A stretch of DNA of 64,000 nt from an uncultured Clostridia bacterium (GCA_944380885.1 CALWIZ010000004.1:44438-108437); one strand, 5' to 3'; positions 27,438 to 38,717 are shown, counted from the first letter of the stretch. Notes: generated by a model not told the origin, from the letters alone. Numbers and translations: made by a program.

Positions 27438-29324
27438 ATGAATGAAACAAAAAAAGAAAATAAGAACAGTGCAAAAGCTGCCGATAATGCCGTAAAGCCG
27501 AGATACCGCAGACCTGCTCAAAAAACTTCTGAGAACACGTCCGCACAAAAGGCTTCTGCACCGGCAAGACGTGCTGCGGGTGATACCGCAGCTGCAAAAA
27601 AAACGGCGCAGACTGCTGCACATAAGCCGGTTAGAAACACGCGTAAGAATGTCGCAAGAAATACTGCAAAGCCGCTTAAAATTATTCCGCTCGGCGGACT
27701 CGGAGAGATCGGAAAAAATATTACGCTGTATGAATATGACGGCGATATGTTTCTTGTGGACTGCGGAATGTCTTTTCCCGACGAAGAAACACCCGGTATA
27801 GATATTGTTATTCCGGATTTTACCTATATTCTCGAAAACAAGGATAAAATAAAGGGACTTGTCGTTACTCACGGTCACGAGGACCATATCGGCGCGATTC
27901 CGTATCTTCTCAGAAATTTCAATCTTCCCATCTATGCCACCAACCTGACGATAGGACTTATTCAGGGAAAGCTAAAGGAGCATAAGCTGCTTGCCGGCGC
28001 AAAGCTGAACGTTGCCAAACCCGGCGATAAAATTAAGCTCGGCAAATTTGAAATTGAATTTATACATGTAAACCACTCAATTCCCGACGCGGTAGGATTT
28101 GCGATAACCTGTCCGGCGGGTACCGTCGTGCAGACCGGTGACTTTAAAATAGATACAACCCCGATAGACGATTATGTCATTGATATAGGACGTTTTGCGG
28201 AGCTCGGCAAAAAGGGAGTGCTTGCCCTTTTGTCTGATTCCACAAACGCCGAAAGGCCCGGTTTTACCGCGAGCGAACGTATTGTGGGCGAATCTTTTTC
28301 AAACCTCTTTAAAAAGGCTGAAAAACACAGAATAATAGTTGCTACCTTCTCGTCAAATATTCACCGTATCCAGCAGATAATCGACGAGGCAATAAGGTGC
28401 GGACGAAAGGTCGCGGTTTCGGGAAGAAGCATGATAAATGTAGTTTCCGTTGCCTCCGAGCTCGGATATCTTAACGTTCCTGACGATGTTCTGATAGAGA
28501 TAGATATGATAAAGAACTATCCGCCGGAAAATCTTGTTATAATTACAACCGGAAGTCAGGGCGAACCGCTTTCGGCTCTTCACCGTATAGCTTTTTCGGA
28601 GCACAGGCAGGTTGAAATAATCCCAGGAGATATGTTCATTATTTCCGCGACTCCTATTCCGGGCAATGAAAAGCTGGTAAGCAAAGTAATAAACGAGCTT
28701 ATGAAACGCGGCGCCAATGTGGTTTATGAACGCATGTACGATGTTCACGTTTCAGGTCACGCATGTCAGGAAGAGCTTAAACTCATGATGAGCGTAATCA
28801 AGCCGAAATACTTTATTCCTTTGCACGGCGAACAGAAGCATCTGATGAAAAATGCCGGTCTTGCCCGTCAGATGGGTATTCCCGACGAAAATATTTTAAT
28901 AGCCGAAAACGGAAATGTTATAGAGGTGTCAAAGCAACATCTTAAATGCACAGAGACCGTACAGGCGGGCAGAGTGCTTGTTGACGGTCTCGGAGTCGGA
29001 GACGTAGGCAGTATTGTTTTGAGAGACAGAAAGCATCTTGCAGACGACGGAATTATAATCGTTGCGGTTTCAATTGATTCCGCGACGCGTGAAGTAGTCG
29101 CCGGGCCCGATGTTGTTTCCCGCGGATTTGTTTATGTAAAGGAATCCGAGGAACTTATAAGGGACATCAATGAACTTGTCTGCGATATTCTCGAACGCTG
29201 CTATATTGACGGCACAAGAGACTGGAACACGATAAAAACAAGAATAAAGGAACGTGTTTCGAGATTTGTAAGCTCAAAGACAAGAAGGGCACCTATGATA
29301 CTTCCGATTATTATGGAAGTCTAA
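27438..29324 (+). CDS. rnj: Ribonuclease J with a long basic N-terminal extension
   Basis: 628 residues; metallo-beta-lactamase/beta-CASP ribonuclease with 5'-to-3' exo- and endonuclease activity, central to RNA decay in Firmicutes. The conserved enzyme starts at about residue 78 (KPLKIIPLGGLGEIGKN). The metal motif HGHEDHIG is at 145-152, followed by STNAERPG, VSGRSM and VHVSGHACQEEL in the beta-CASP region. Residues 1-77 form a low-complexity Lys/Ala/Thr/Arg-rich tail, absent from the Bacillus enzymes (about 555 residues). Start ATG at 27438 follows GGAGGAAAC; an ATG 12 codons upstream has no site. A terminator lies between this gene and rplI. Confidence 0.95.
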   Translation: MNETKKENKNSAKAADNAVKPRYRRPAQKTSENTSAQKASAPARRAAGDTAAAKKTAQTAAHKPVRNTRKNVARNTAKPLKIIPLGGLGEIGKNITLYEYDGDMFLVDCGMSFPDEETPGIDIVIPDFTYILENKDKIKGLVVTHGHEDHIGAIPYLLRNFNLPIYATNLTIGLIQGKLKEHKLLAGAKLNVAKPGDKIKLGKFEIEFIHVNHSIPDAVGFAITCPAGTVVQTGDFKIDTTPIDDYVIDIGRFAELGKKGVLALLSDSTNAERPGFTASERIVGESFSNLFKKAEKHRIIVATFSSNIHRIQQIIDEAIRCGRKVAVSGRSMINVVSVASELGYLNVPDDVLIEIDMIKNYPPENLVIITTGSQGEPLSALHRIAFSEHRQVEIIPGDMFIISATPIPGNEKLVSKVINELMKRGANVVYERMYDVHVSGHACQEELKLMMSVIKPKYFIPLHGEQKHLMKNAGLARQMGIPDENILIAENGNVIEVSKQHLKCTETVQAGRVLVDGLGVGDVGSIVLRDRKHLADDGIIIVAVSIDSATREVVAGPDVVSRGFVYVKESEELIRDINELVCDILERCYIDGTRDWNTIKTRIKERVSRFVSSKTRRAPMILPIIMEV

Positions 29325-29336
29325 TGCTATATTGAC

Positions 29337-29379
29337 GGACGGGCGGATTTTAAGCCGCAGAGAAACCGCCTGTCCTTTT
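29337..29379 (+). terminator. Hairpin terminator or attenuator between rnj and rplI
   Basis: GGACGGGCGG (29337-29346) pairs with CCGCCTGTCC (29366-29375, one G-U), 19-base loop, then TTTT. The U tract is short, so read-through into rplI is plausible. Confidence 0.7.
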
Positions 29380-29408
29380 ACTGAAATGCGGCGGAACGGA
29401 GAATCAAT

Positions 29409-29849
29409 ATGAAGGTTGTATTATTGCAGGACGTTAAGGGCAAGGGCAAAAAAGGAGAGCTGTGCAATGTGTCGGACGGATACGCGCGCAATTTTCTGTT
29501 CCCGAAAAAACTGGCGGTAGAGGCGGATAACGCCGCGCTTAATGAGCTTAAGAACCGTGAGGAGGCTCAGGCTCACCACAAAAAAGAAGAGCTTGCGGCG
29601 GCACAGAAGACAGCTTCTATGCTTGACGGCAAGTCGGTAAATATAAAGGCAAAAGCCGGAGCGGGCGGAAAGCTGTTCGGCTCGGTAACTTCAAAGGAAA
29701 TCGCCGCCGAAATCAAAAACAAGATAGGTGTTGAAATTGACCGCAAAAAAATGAACGTAGCGGACATAAAGAATTACGGCGAGTATACGGCCGAAATAAA
29801 GCTGTATCCCGGCGTAACTGCAAAGCTCACAGTAAAGGTTTCAGAATAA
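29409..29849 (+). CDS. rplI: 50S ribosomal protein L9
   Basis: 146 residues. N-terminal RNA-binding domain [21 protein letters not shown] and [13 protein letters not shown], a long charged connecting helix (about 45-75), and a C-terminal domain with [15 protein letters not shown]. Slightly short but complete. The dnaB ATG begins one base after the stop, giving the common Firmicute rplI-dnaB pair. Confidence 0.98.
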   Translation: MKVVLLQDVKGKGKKGELCNVSDGYARNFLFPKKLAVEADNAALNELKNREEAQAHHKKEELAAAQKTASMLDGKSVNIKAKAGAGGKLFGSVTSKEIAAEIKNKIGVEIDRKKMNVADIKNYGEYTAEIKLYPGVTAKLTVKVSE

Positions 29850-29850
29850 A

Positions 29851-31221
29851 ATGGCTGATGAAAAGCTGATATATGATCTTGACGGTGCAAGACTGCCGTA
29901 TTCTGTTGAAGCCGAACAGGCGGTTTTAGGGTCAATTATTATCGATCCTAAATGCCTTAACGACATAGCGGTTCAAATGAAGTCGGAATATTTTTATATA
30001 CCGCAGCACAGGGAAATTTATTCCGTAATGTCATCAATGTATGAGCTCAGCCAGACCATAGACTTTGTTTCACTGCTTGAAAAGCTCAAGAATGACGGTA
30101 TATACGATGAGGCAGGCGGCAAAGCCTATCTTACCCAGCTTGTCCAGAATGTTCCGTCGGTTGCAAACGTTCTTACATATGTTGCGATAATCAAGGAGCG
30201 TTATTACGCAAGAGCTCTTATGTCTGCCGCACAGAACATCATTAAGGATATCAACGACAATGAGCTTGATTCGGGCAAGCTGCTTGACAATGCCGAACAG
30301 CGCATTTTTGAGATACGTCAGGGCAGGGAAGTAAGCGGTCTTACTCATATCAAAAGCGTTATTGAAAATGAGACGTATGACCGTCTTGTAAAGCTGTCTG
30401 ACCCGGAAACCAGAAACGAATATCTCGGAATCCCCTGCGGAATCGGTGAGCTTGACAGAATGATAACAGGTCTTAACAAATCAGACCTCATTATTCTCGG
30501 CGCGCGTCCGGGTATGGGTAAAACTTCCTTTGCGCTTAATATTGCCCGAAATGTCGCTGTCAATACAAACAGAACAGTCTGCTTTTTTTCTCTTGAAATG
30601 ACAAGGGATCAGCTCGCACAGCGTATGCTGTCAAGCGAGGCGGGAATACCAAGCGAAAAGCTGAGAACGGGAAACCTTGAACCTGACGATTTCACGCGTC
30701 TTACGCAGGCAGGAGAGCTGCTCTCTAAAACAAGCATATATTTTGATGAAACATCAAATATAACTGTTCCTGAGATGAAAGCGAAGCTGCGCCGTATGAA
30801 AAAGGTTGACCTTGTTATCATTGACTATCTCGGACTTATGAAATCCGCCAAGCCGACCGAGAACCGTGTCCAGGAGGTTTCGGAAATAACAAGAAACCTC
30901 AAGATTATGGCAAAAGACCTTAAAGTACCGGTTATTGCCTGCGCCCAGCTGTCACGCGGTACCGAAACAAAGGGCAAATCGCATAGACCGGCGCTTTCGG
31001 ATTTAAGAGAATCAGGCTCAATAGAACAGGACGCCGATATAGTTTTGTTCCTGTACCGTGAAGCCTATTATGATAATGAGAAGGCCGACGATGAAGACAG
31101 AAGCGACCAGACAATGTCGCAGTGTATAGTTGCGAAAAACCGTCACGGTGAAATCGGCACCGTCGACCTGCACTGGGACGGTCAGTTTACGAGATTTACC
31201 GCGCTGGATGTGAACAGATGA
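29851..31221 (+). CDS. dnaB: Replicative DNA helicase DnaB
   Basis: 456-residue hexameric helicase (called DnaC in Bacillus). N-terminal domain LPYSVEAEQAVLGSIIID, a RecA-like C-terminal domain with Walker A GARPGMGKTS at about 217-226, Walker B VDLVIIDYLGLM, the DnaB motif QLSRGTETK, and LRESGSIEQDADIVLFL. No intein is present. The tilS start overlaps the stop by four bases (ATGA). Confidence 0.98.
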   Translation: MADEKLIYDLDGARLPYSVEAEQAVLGSIIIDPKCLNDIAVQMKSEYFYIPQHREIYSVMSSMYELSQTIDFVSLLEKLKNDGIYDEAGGKAYLTQLVQNVPSVANVLTYVAIIKERYYARALMSAAQNIIKDINDNELDSGKLLDNAEQRIFEIRQGREVSGLTHIKSVIENETYDRLVKLSDPETRNEYLGIPCGIGELDRMITGLNKSDLIILGARPGMGKTSFALNIARNVAVNTNRTVCFFSLEMTRDQLAQRMLSSEAGIPSEKLRTGNLEPDDFTRLTQAGELLSKTSIYFDETSNITVPEMKAKLRRMKKVDLVIIDYLGLMKSAKPTENRVQEVSEITRNLKIMAKDLKVPVIACAQLSRGTETKGKSHRPALSDLRESGSIEQDADIVLFLYREAYYDNEKADDEDRSDQTMSQCIVAKNRHGEIGTVDLHWDGQFTRFTALDVNR

Positions 31222-32525
31222 TTAATAATTCGGTTTTAAGAGCGATAAAACAGTTTTCAATGCTTGATAAATCACATAATATCACTGTGGCGCTTTCGGG
31301 CGGCGCGGATTCGGTAACGCTGCTCCATATTCTTTACGAATTGAAGGACGAGCTTGGCATTACTATTTCTGCCGCTCATCTCAATCATATGATAAGAGGC
31401 GAAGAGGCTCTGCGCGATGAGAATTTTGCGAGGGAAGAATGCCGAAAGCTCGGTATTCCTTTTTTCTGCGAAAGAGCTGATGTTCCCAAATACGCGAAAG
31501 AGCACCGCAAAAGCACCGAGCTTGCCGCGCGGGAGATACGGTATGAATTTTTGTCCCGAGTGTCAGACGGTCTTATCGCGACCGCACATACCGCGAGTGA
31601 TAATATTGAAACAATGATTTTCAATTTAGCCAGAGGGACGGGGCTTAAGGGCTTATGCGGTATTCCTCCGGTCAGGGGAAATATAATCCGTCCACTAATC
31701 TTCTGCACAAGAGAAGAGATTGAAGAATATTGCAGGGCAAAAAGATTAAAATTTGTTACTGACAGCACAAATCTATCGGATGATTATTCACGCAATAAGA
31801 TACGTCATATTATAGTTCCGGTTTTAAAGGAAATAAATGCCGCCGCGGAAAAGAACGCTGTGCGAACCGCCGCTTCTCTGTATGAGGACGAGCTGTTTCT
31901 GCGATCTTGCGCTGACAAGTTTCTTTCTGAGAATATTTCAAACGGAACGCTTGACGTATCAAATTTACCGGCTGAGCCGGTCGCAAAGCGTTCTTTAAAA
32001 ATTTTTTCCGAAGCAGCTATGAACAGTGCCGTTCTTGACAGTGAGCATATCAGCTCCATTTACTCGGTAGCGCAAAACGGCGGTAAAACGAGTCTGCCTG
32101 AAAACAAATCCGCCGAAACAATAAACGGAAGGCTATATATAAAAAATTCCGACATAAAGCTGCCGGAAACGCAATTTTTTGTCAGTACAGTAAGACAGAA
32201 AAACAATTTATTTGAAAAAAACAAAAAAGTTAATAATTTGTTATTAAATAATTCGCTTGACTGTGATAAAATTATGGGAAAATCAGTTGTCAGGACAAGG
32301 TTGCCTGGTGACACTATAAGACTTAAAGGCAGGGGTTGTACAAAAACGCTTAAAAAGCTCATGAACGAGCTTGGAATACCTAAGGAGTACAGGGACAGTA
32401 TCCCTGTAATAGCCGATGATATGGGAGTTATCTGGATTTACGGCATAGGCACAGCTCAGCGCTGCGCCGTTACTGAAAAAACTTCAGATATTTTGATAAT
32501 AAATGTTTCAGAGCGTAAAATATAA
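31218..32525 (+). CDS. tilS: tRNA(Ile)-lysidine synthase
   Basis: Converts C34 of tRNA-Ile(CAU) to lysidine, changing its codon from AUG to AUA. 435 residues. PP-loop SGGADSVTLLH near residue 26, HLNHMIRGEEALRDENFA, and the tRNA-contact stretch DSTNLSDDYSRNKIRHIIVPVL. The C-terminal domain (from about 355) has VRTRLPGDTIRLKGRGCTKTLKKLMNE. Overlaps dnaB and is followed by hpt after about 20 bases; tilS-hpt-ftsH is a widespread Firmicute gene order. Confidence 0.96.
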   Translation: MINNSVLRAIKQFSMLDKSHNITVALSGGADSVTLLHILYELKDELGITISAAHLNHMIRGEEALRDENFAREECRKLGIPFFCERADVPKYAKEHRKSTELAAREIRYEFLSRVSDGLIATAHTASDNIETMIFNLARGTGLKGLCGIPPVRGNIIRPLIFCTREEIEEYCRAKRLKFVTDSTNLSDDYSRNKIRHIIVPVLKEINAAAEKNAVRTAASLYEDELFLRSCADKFLSENISNGTLDVSNLPAEPVAKRSLKIFSEAAMNSAVLDSEHISSIYSVAQNGGKTSLPENKSAETINGRLYIKNSDIKLPETQFFVSTVRQKNNLFEKNKKVNNLLLNNSLDCDKIMGKSVVRTRLPGDTIRLKGRGCTKTLKKLMNELGIPKEYRDSIPVIADDMGVIWIYGIGTAQRCAVTEKTSDILIINVSERKI

Positions 32526-32544
32526 TAATTAGGGGTTGAAAACA

Positions 32545-33108
32545 TTGTCGCTTGACAAAGATGTTGAGAGAGTCCTTGTGACAGAAGAGGAAATTAAAGA
32601 AATCTGCAACCGTCTCGGTAAACAGATTTCAAAAGATTATGAGGGCAAGAAGTTACTGCTTGTAAGCGTTTTAAAGGGAGCCGTTGTTTTTATGGCGGAT
32701 CTCATGCGGAGCATTACCTGCGATTGCGAAATTGATTTTATGGCTGTTTCCTCATACAGCGGTGCCAAAACCACCGGAGTCGTAAAGTTCAAAAAGGACC
32801 TCGATATAAATCCTGACGGGTGTGATATCCTTTTGGTCGAGGATATACTTGATTCCGGCATAACACTCGCTTATCTTAAAAATATTTTGGTTGACAGAAA
32901 TGCCGCAAGCATAAAGGTATGCGCGTTTCTTGATAAGCCCGCCAACCGGCAGGCGGATATATCGGCCGATTATGTCGGCAAGGTAATTCCGGACGAGTTT
33001 GTAATAGGCTACGGTCTTGATTACAACGAAAAATACAGAAATTTGCCTTATGTCGGCGTTTTATCACCTTCGATTTATGCCGACAAACAAGGAAAGGAGC
33101 AGCCTTAA
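32545..33108 (+). CDS. hpt: Hypoxanthine phosphoribosyltransferase
   Basis: Salvages hypoxanthine/guanine with PRPP to give IMP/GMP. 187 residues. The PRPP loop is LLVEDILDSGITL, SVLKGAVVFMADL precedes it, and VIGYGLDYNEKYRNLPYVGVL is the C-terminal signature. I choose the TTG at 32545, because an upstream TTG at 32536 touches the GGGG ribosome site directly while 32545 is nine bases from it. The homologous N-terminus (DVERVLVTEEEI) also fits. The next gene, ftsH, begins immediately after the stop. Confidence 0.94.
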   Translation: MSLDKDVERVLVTEEEIKEICNRLGKQISKDYEGKKLLLVSVLKGAVVFMADLMRSITCDCEIDFMAVSSYSGAKTTGVVKFKKDLDINPDGCDILLVEDILDSGITLAYLKNILVDRNAASIKVCAFLDKPANRQADISADYVGKVIPDEFVIGYGLDYNEKYRNLPYVGVLSPSIYADKQGKEQP

Positions 33109-34944
33109 TTGAATAAGAATCTGAAAAATGTACTTTTATTTATAGGAATACCCATAGTATTTATTATAGCCGTTCTTTCGGTTTCCTATCTTTCAAAAGG
33201 TACGGTTGAGAGACAGTATTATGAAATTGTAGACATGATAAAGAGCAATGAAATTTCTGAATTTCAGCTCAATCTTTACAGCGGTGAGCTTGTCTACACA
33301 ATGCGAGACGATGGAAAGACTTACCGTTATACAGTTGCCGATCCTTCGATTTTTTATAACGATGTAAACGATACCGTGCTTCTCATAAATGAGGAAAATA
33401 AAGGTACAGGCGACATTATAAAATACGATTACAAATCAGGCGGGCAGGCTGCGTGGCTGATGAATCTGCTGCCGACGGTTCTCCTGATAGTTGTAATGGT
33501 TCTTTTCTGGATATTCATTATGAAGCGTATGAATGCTTCTATGGGTGCGGACAAGACCATGGGCTTCGGAAAAGCAAAGGTCAGAAAAGACGACGGTCGG
33601 AAGAAAACCACTTTTGCCGATGTTGCCGGAGCTGATGAGGAAAAGGAAGAAATGGAGGAAATCGTCGAGTTCCTTAAAGATCCGAAAAAGTTTAATGAAC
33701 TCGGTGCCAGAATACCTAAAGGTGTACTGCTTGTAGGCCCTCCCGGAACGGGTAAGACACTTCTTGCCAGAGCGGTTGCCGGTGAGGCGGGCGTGCCATT
33801 CTTCTCAATATCCGGTTCGGATTTTGTTGAGATGTTTGTCGGTGTCGGTGCGTCTCGTGTCCGCGATTTGTTCGGTGAAGCTAAAAAGGACGCTCCCGCA
33901 ATTATTTTCATTGATGAAATCGACGCGGTCGGCCGTCAACGCGGCGCGGGTCTCGGCGGCGGACATGACGAGCGCGAGCAGACACTTAATCAGCTGCTTG
34001 TTGAAATGGACGGTTTCGGTTCCAATGAAGGTGTTATTGTTATGGCGGCTACCAACCGCCCGGATATCCTTGATAAAGCTTTGCTCCGTCCGGGACGTTT
34101 TGACCGTCAGATAACAGTAAACTACCCTGACGTAAAGGGCAGAGAAGAAATCCTCAAGGTTCATTCGAGAGGAAAGCCGTTAGGACCTGATGTAAACCTT
34201 GCGACCATTGCCAAATCAACATCCGGATTTACGGGCGCTGACCTTGAAAACCTGCTTAATGAATCGGCGCTTCTGGCAGTCCGTCATAAGAAAAAGGCGA
34301 TAACGCAGGAAGAGATAGAGGAAGCCACAATCAAAGTAGTTATGGGTGCTGAAAAGAAATCTCATATTGTTTCCGATAAGGATAAAATGGTTACCGCCTA
34401 CCACGAAGCAGGCCATGCCATTGTTTCTTACTTCCTGCCGACTCAGGATCCTGTTCATCAGATTTCGATTATTCAGCGCGGTATGGCTGCCGGATATACT
34501 ATGTATCTGCCGGTTGTCGAAAAGGGGCACACCTCTAAAAATCAGATGCTTGAGCAGATATGCTCCCTTTTAGGCGGTCGTGCTGCCGAACAGCTTACTC
34601 AGAACGACGTCTGCACAGGCGCATCAAACGATATAGAACGTGCCACCGACCTTGCGCGTAAAATGGTTACCAAATTCGGTATGAGCGATAAGCTCGGACT
34701 CGTAACGTACGGTCATGATAATAATGAGGTATTTTTAGGCCGCGATTTCTCATCTACGCCTAATTATTCGGAAAAAACCGCAGCCGTTATTGACGAGGAA
34801 ATCGAGGCTGTTGTTATGAAGCAGTATTCAAAGGCTCTCGAGCTTCTTAATAACGCTATGCCGAAGCTGCATGAGGTTGCAAAGGTTCTGTTTGAAAAAG
34901 AAAAAATTTCCGGAGATGATTTCCGCGCTTTAATGCAGGCGTAA
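33109..34944 (+). CDS. ftsH: ATP-dependent zinc metalloprotease FtsH
   Basis: 611-residue membrane AAA+ protease for quality control of membrane and regulatory proteins. Membrane helices at about 8-28 and 117-138 flank an extracytoplasmic domain. AAA module with Walker A GPPGTGKT at 210-217, Walker [12 protein letters not shown], and second region of homology [20 protein letters not shown]. Zinc site HEAGH at 432-436. It starts with TTG directly after the hpt stop, with AAAGGAG nine bases upstream, so translation is coupled. Unlike many homologues it lacks a long acidic or Gln-rich C-terminal tail. Confidence 0.97.
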   Translation: MNKNLKNVLLFIGIPIVFIIAVLSVSYLSKGTVERQYYEIVDMIKSNEISEFQLNLYSGELVYTMRDDGKTYRYTVADPSIFYNDVNDTVLLINEENKGTGDIIKYDYKSGGQAAWLMNLLPTVLLIVVMVLFWIFIMKRMNASMGADKTMGFGKAKVRKDDGRKKTTFADVAGADEEKEEMEEIVEFLKDPKKFNELGARIPKGVLLVGPPGTGKTLLARAVAGEAGVPFFSISGSDFVEMFVGVGASRVRDLFGEAKKDAPAIIFIDEIDAVGRQRGAGLGGGHDEREQTLNQLLVEMDGFGSNEGVIVMAATNRPDILDKALLRPGRFDRQITVNYPDVKGREEILKVHSRGKPLGPDVNLATIAKSTSGFTGADLENLLNESALLAVRHKKKAITQEEIEEATIKVVMGAEKKSHIVSDKDKMVTAYHEAGHAIVSYFLPTQDPVHQISIIQRGMAAGYTMYLPVVEKGHTSKNQMLEQICSLLGGRAAEQLTQNDVCTGASNDIERATDLARKMVTKFGMSDKLGLVTYGHDNNEVFLGRDFSSTPNYSEKTAAVIDEEIEAVVMKQYSKALELLNNAMPKLHEVAKVLFEKEKISGDDFRALMQA

Positions 34945-34952
34945 TACACATT

Positions 34953-35666
34953 ATGTATAAATATGACCTTCATACCCATACAAATGCCGGAAGTATCTGC
35001 GGTGTAAGCACACCTGAGGATATGGTTGCAGCTTACGCGAAAGCCGGATACAGCGGCATTGTGATAACCGACCATTTTATCTGCGGTAATACCTGTGTGC
35101 CGCGTTCTATGGAATGGACAAAAAGAATTGACGCATATTTCTCCGCTTATGAAAGAGCGGCCAAAGCGGCAAAAGAATTTGATGATTTTACTGTTTTCTT
35201 CGGTGCTGAATACGCATACGCTGCGGGACATGAAATTCTGATTTACGGTGCGGAAAAAGACTTTTTGTATGAGCATCCCGAAATTGAGAATACGGACATT
35301 TTTTCTCTCTGCGAACTTCTTAAGGAAAACGGTTGCCTTGTTATTTCCGCTCATCCGTTTAGAGAAAGGGAATATAATGATTTTTCGGTTCCCGCCGAGC
35401 TTTCATGTGCGGACGGTGCGGAAATTTACAACAGTCACAACAATGACACGGAAAACAGAAAGGCTTTACAATTCGTTACGGATAATTCCCTTATACCGAC
35501 GTCCGGAGGCGATATTCACGATGCTGCTGACCGTAATATAGGTCTTGCGGGAATTGAAACGGAAAAGAAAATTAAAACGTCTGATGAGCTTGTTTCTACT
35601 CTTAAATCCGGCAATTACCGTTTGTTAGTAAAAGGCAAATCCTTTTCACCGAATGAAGCGTATTAA
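34953..35666 (+). CDS. PHP-domain metal-dependent phosphoesterase
   Basis: 237 residues of the PHP superfamily. The metal-site motifs are DLHTHT at the N-terminus, ITDHF near residue 40, GAEYAY near 88, SAHPFRERE around 130 and GGDIHDAADRNIG near 190. This is the single-domain PHP type resembling YciV/TrpH-like phosphoesterases or phosphatases; the substrate cannot be told. It starts only eight bases after ftsH and ends before a strong terminator, so it is probably the last gene of that operon. Confidence 0.85.
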   Translation: MYKYDLHTHTNAGSICGVSTPEDMVAAYAKAGYSGIVITDHFICGNTCVPRSMEWTKRIDAYFSAYERAAKAAKEFDDFTVFFGAEYAYAAGHEILIYGAEKDFLYEHPEIENTDIFSLCELLKENGCLVISAHPFREREYNDFSVPAELSCADGAEIYNSHNNDTENRKALQFVTDNSLIPTSGGDIHDAADRNIGLAGIETEKKIKTSDELVSTLKSGNYRLLVKGKSFSPNEAY

Positions 35667-35671
35667 AAAAA

Positions 35672-35701
35672 TTAAAAGCCGGCTATGCTGCCGGCTTTTA
35701 A
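35672..35701. terminator. Bidirectional terminator after the PHP gene
   Basis: Perfect 12-base stem TTAAAAGCCGGC (35672-35683) with GCCGGCTTTTAA (35690-35701) and a six-base loop; T runs on either side. Confidence 0.85.
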
Positions 35702-35809
35702 ACTGTGGGCTGATAATTAAAATCTGTTTTAGCGGCAAATAATAATGCTGTGCAATAATATTAAAAATTGATTTTTAATATAAAGGAAACTATATTTTCA
35801 GGTGAAGTT

Positions 35810-38647
35810 ATGGCAAATGATAAAATAATAATAAAAGGCGCTTGCGAACACAACCTTAAAAACGTCAATGTTGAAATACCGCGCGACCGTCTTATTGTTT
35901 TTACAGGTCTTTCTGGCAGCGGTAAGTCATCACTTGCTTTTGATACTATATACGCAGAGGGGCAGAGACGCTATGTGGAGTCACTTTCATCATATGCGCG
36001 TCAGTTTCTCGGTCAGATGGAAAAACCGAATGTAGACAGTATTGAGGGGCTTTCTCCGGCTATCTCAATAGACCAGAAGACCACCTCTAAAAATCCCCGT
36101 TCGACGGTCGGAACTGTTACGGAAATATACGATTACCTTCGATTGCTTTACGCAAGAGTAGGCGTGCCTCATTGTCCTGTCTGCGGTAAGGAAATAAGCC
36201 AGCAGACAACCGATCAGATCGTAGACAGAGTTATGCTTTTACCGGAAGGAAGCAAAATACAGATTCTTTCTCCGGTGGTAAAGGGCAGAAAGGGCGAGCA
36301 CTCAAAGGAGCTTGAAAATGCCAGAAAACAGGGATATGCCCGTGTCAGAATAGACGGGAATATATATGACCTTTCCGAAAAGATAAAGCTAGAAAAAAAT
36401 AAAAAGCATATAATTGAAATTGTTGTGGACAGGCTTGTCGTTAAAGAGGAAATACGCTCACGCCTTGCTGACAGTATTGAGACAGCAGCGGAAATTTCAG
36501 GCGGACTGATAACGGTCGATGTTATCGGAGGGGAAGAGATGCAGTTTTCACAGAGTTTTGCCTGTGATGAGCACGGCATAAGCATACCCGAGCTAACTCC
36601 GACAATGTTTTCTTTTAACAGTCCTTTCGGTGCCTGTCCGCGTTGCACGGGTCTCGGAATATTTATGAAGGTTGACCCGCGGCTCGTAATAAACGATGAG
36701 AGCAAATCCCTTATAGACGGTGCCATACGCGCGTCCGGCTGGGGTGTAAACTCTTGGTTTTATCCTGATTCCGGAACCGTTGCGACAATGTATTACAACG
36801 GTCTTGCAGAGCATTACGGATTTGATATAAATACACCGTTCAATCAGCTTTCAGATGAAGCTCGCCACGCTGTACTTTACGGCACGGGAGATGTAAAGCT
36901 CAAGCTGAGGCGCGGAAATACCTTAGGTGGAGGAACCTATGAAGCTCCTTTTGAGGGTGTTATAAACAATCTTGAACGCCGTTATAAAGAAACCTCAAGC
37001 GATTATGCACGTGCCGAAATAGAAAGCTATATGACAGAGCTTCCGTGTCCCGAATGTCACGGTAAACGCCTTAAACCTGAATATCTCGCTGTCACCGTGG
37101 GCGGAAAGAATATTATGGAATTCTGTGATTTATCTATCAGTGACGGTCTAAAGTTTATAAACTCGCTTGAATTCGGACAGCGTGACAGTATAATAGCCAA
37201 GCCTATTCTTAAAGAAATCAGAGAGAGACTTTCTTTTCTTGAAAGCGTAGGGCTTGAATACCTTAATCTCTCAAGGTCATCAGGTACGCTTTCGGGCGGA
37301 GAAAGCCAGAGAATAAGACTCGCGACACAAATCGGCTCCTCTCTTATGGGTGTGCTTTATATTCTTGATGAGCCGAGTATAGGACTTCATCAGCGCGATA
37401 ATGACCGGCTTATCGGTACGCTTAAAAGGCTGAGAGACCTCGGCAATACAGTTATTGTCGTTGAACACGATGAGGATACAATGCGCGCGGCGGATTATAT
37501 TGTTGATGTCGGTCCGGGTGCCGGTATTCACGGCGGAAATATTGTTTTTTCCGGTACTCTTCCGGAGCTTGAAAAATGCAGGGAATCAATAACCGCCGAC
37601 TATCTTACCGGCAGGAAAAAAATACCCGTTCCGTCTTCAAGAAGAAAAGGAAACGGGACATTCCTTGAAATTAAAGGTGCCGCTGAAAACAATCTCAAAA
37701 AAATAAATGTTAAAATTCCTCTTGGTACATTTGTCTGTGTTACAGGTGTTTCGGGAAGCGGTAAATCGTCCTTTGTAAACGATATTGTATACAAGGTCCT
37801 CGCCAATAAGCTGAATCACGCAAAAACCGTTCCCGGCGAATACAAATCATTTGATGGTATAGAAAACCTTGACAAAGTGATAAATATTGATCAGGCGCCG
37901 ATAGGGAGAACTCCGCGTTCCAATCCGGCGACGTATACAGGAGTTTTCAACGATATACGCGAGCTTTATGCCTCGACAAAAGACGCTAAAATGCACGGAT
38001 ATTCCGCCGGAAGATTTTCCTTTAACGTTAAGGGCGGACGCTGCGAAGCCTGTCAGGGCGACGGTATCCTTAAAATTGAAATGCACTTCCTGCCGGACAT
38101 ATATGTTCCGTGCGAGGTATGTGAAGGCAAAAGGTACAACCGTGAGACGTTAAGCGTCAAATACAAGGGTAAAAATATATACGATGTACTGGAAATGACG
38201 GTAGAAGAAGGTATGAATTTCTTTGAGAGCATACCTAAAATCCACCGTAAGCTGAAAACACTTTTCGATGTGGGTCTCGGTTATATTAAAATTGGTCAGC
38301 CTGCCACCACGCTCTCAGGCGGCGAAGCTCAGAGAGTAAAACTCGCGGCTGAGCTGTCAAAGCGAGGCACCGGACGCACTATTTATATTCTGGACGAACC
38401 TACAACCGGACTTCATACCGCCGATGTTCATAAGCTGATTGAGGTTTTACAGCGGTTTGTTGATGCCGGAAATACTGTTCTTGTTATCGAGCATAATCTT
38501 GATGTGATTAAAACAGCCGACCACATAATCGACCTCGGCCCTGAGGGCGGAGATAAGGGCGGAACAGTCGTCTGCACAGGCACGCCTGAAAAGGTGGCTG
38601 AATGCGAAAAGTCATATACCGGATTGTTCTTAAAGAAATTACTTTAA
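35810..38647 (+). CDS. uvrA: Excinuclease ABC subunit A
   Basis: Damage-recognition ATPase of nucleotide excision repair. 945 residues: two ABC modules with Walker [13 protein letters not shown] (near residue 31) and [11 protein letters not shown] (near 645), and two signature motifs beginning LSGGE. Zinc modules include CPVCGKE near the start, [14 protein letters not shown] in the middle, and [19 protein letters not shown] in the second half. The ATG at 35810 follows AGGTGA. The upstream reading of 14 extra residues has no family support. No LexA-type box is obvious in the leader. Confidence 0.98.
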   Translation: MANDKIIIKGACEHNLKNVNVEIPRDRLIVFTGLSGSGKSSLAFDTIYAEGQRRYVESLSSYARQFLGQMEKPNVDSIEGLSPAISIDQKTTSKNPRSTVGTVTEIYDYLRLLYARVGVPHCPVCGKEISQQTTDQIVDRVMLLPEGSKIQILSPVVKGRKGEHSKELENARKQGYARVRIDGNIYDLSEKIKLEKNKKHIIEIVVDRLVVKEEIRSRLADSIETAAEISGGLITVDVIGGEEMQFSQSFACDEHGISIPELTPTMFSFNSPFGACPRCTGLGIFMKVDPRLVINDESKSLIDGAIRASGWGVNSWFYPDSGTVATMYYNGLAEHYGFDINTPFNQLSDEARHAVLYGTGDVKLKLRRGNTLGGGTYEAPFEGVINNLERRYKETSSDYARAEIESYMTELPCPECHGKRLKPEYLAVTVGGKNIMEFCDLSISDGLKFINSLEFGQRDSIIAKPILKEIRERLSFLESVGLEYLNLSRSSGTLSGGESQRIRLATQIGSSLMGVLYILDEPSIGLHQRDNDRLIGTLKRLRDLGNTVIVVEHDEDTMRAADYIVDVGPGAGIHGGNIVFSGTLPELEKCRESITADYLTGRKKIPVPSSRRKGNGTFLEIKGAAENNLKKINVKIPLGTFVCVTGVSGSGKSSFVNDIVYKVLANKLNHAKTVPGEYKSFDGIENLDKVINIDQAPIGRTPRSNPATYTGVFNDIRELYASTKDAKMHGYSAGRFSFNVKGGRCEACQGDGILKIEMHFLPDIYVPCEVCEGKRYNRETLSVKYKGKNIYDVLEMTVEEGMNFFESIPKIHRKLKTLFDVGLGYIKIGQPATTLSGGEAQRVKLAAELSKRGTGRTIYILDEPTTGLHTADVHKLIEVLQRFVDAGNTVLVIEHNLDVIKTADHIIDLGPEGGDKGGTVVCTGTPEKVAECEKSYTGLFLKKLL

Positions 38648-38717
38648 ATTTACACATTATTCACCAATAAAAGACACTTTCCGTATAAAATGTTACTCGT
38701 GGGGTGAGGCGTTAAAA

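Noticed and set aside
33429..33911. 160-codon open frame antisense to ftsH
   Set aside because: Shadow of the conserved AAA region; the real gene is clear on the plus strand.
35702..35809. LexA operator upstream of uvrA
   Set aside because: No GAACnnnnGTTC-type or similar palindrome is visible; only AT-rich self-complementary runs.
36214..36726. 170-codon open frame antisense to uvrA
   Set aside because: Inside uvrA with no supporting signals.
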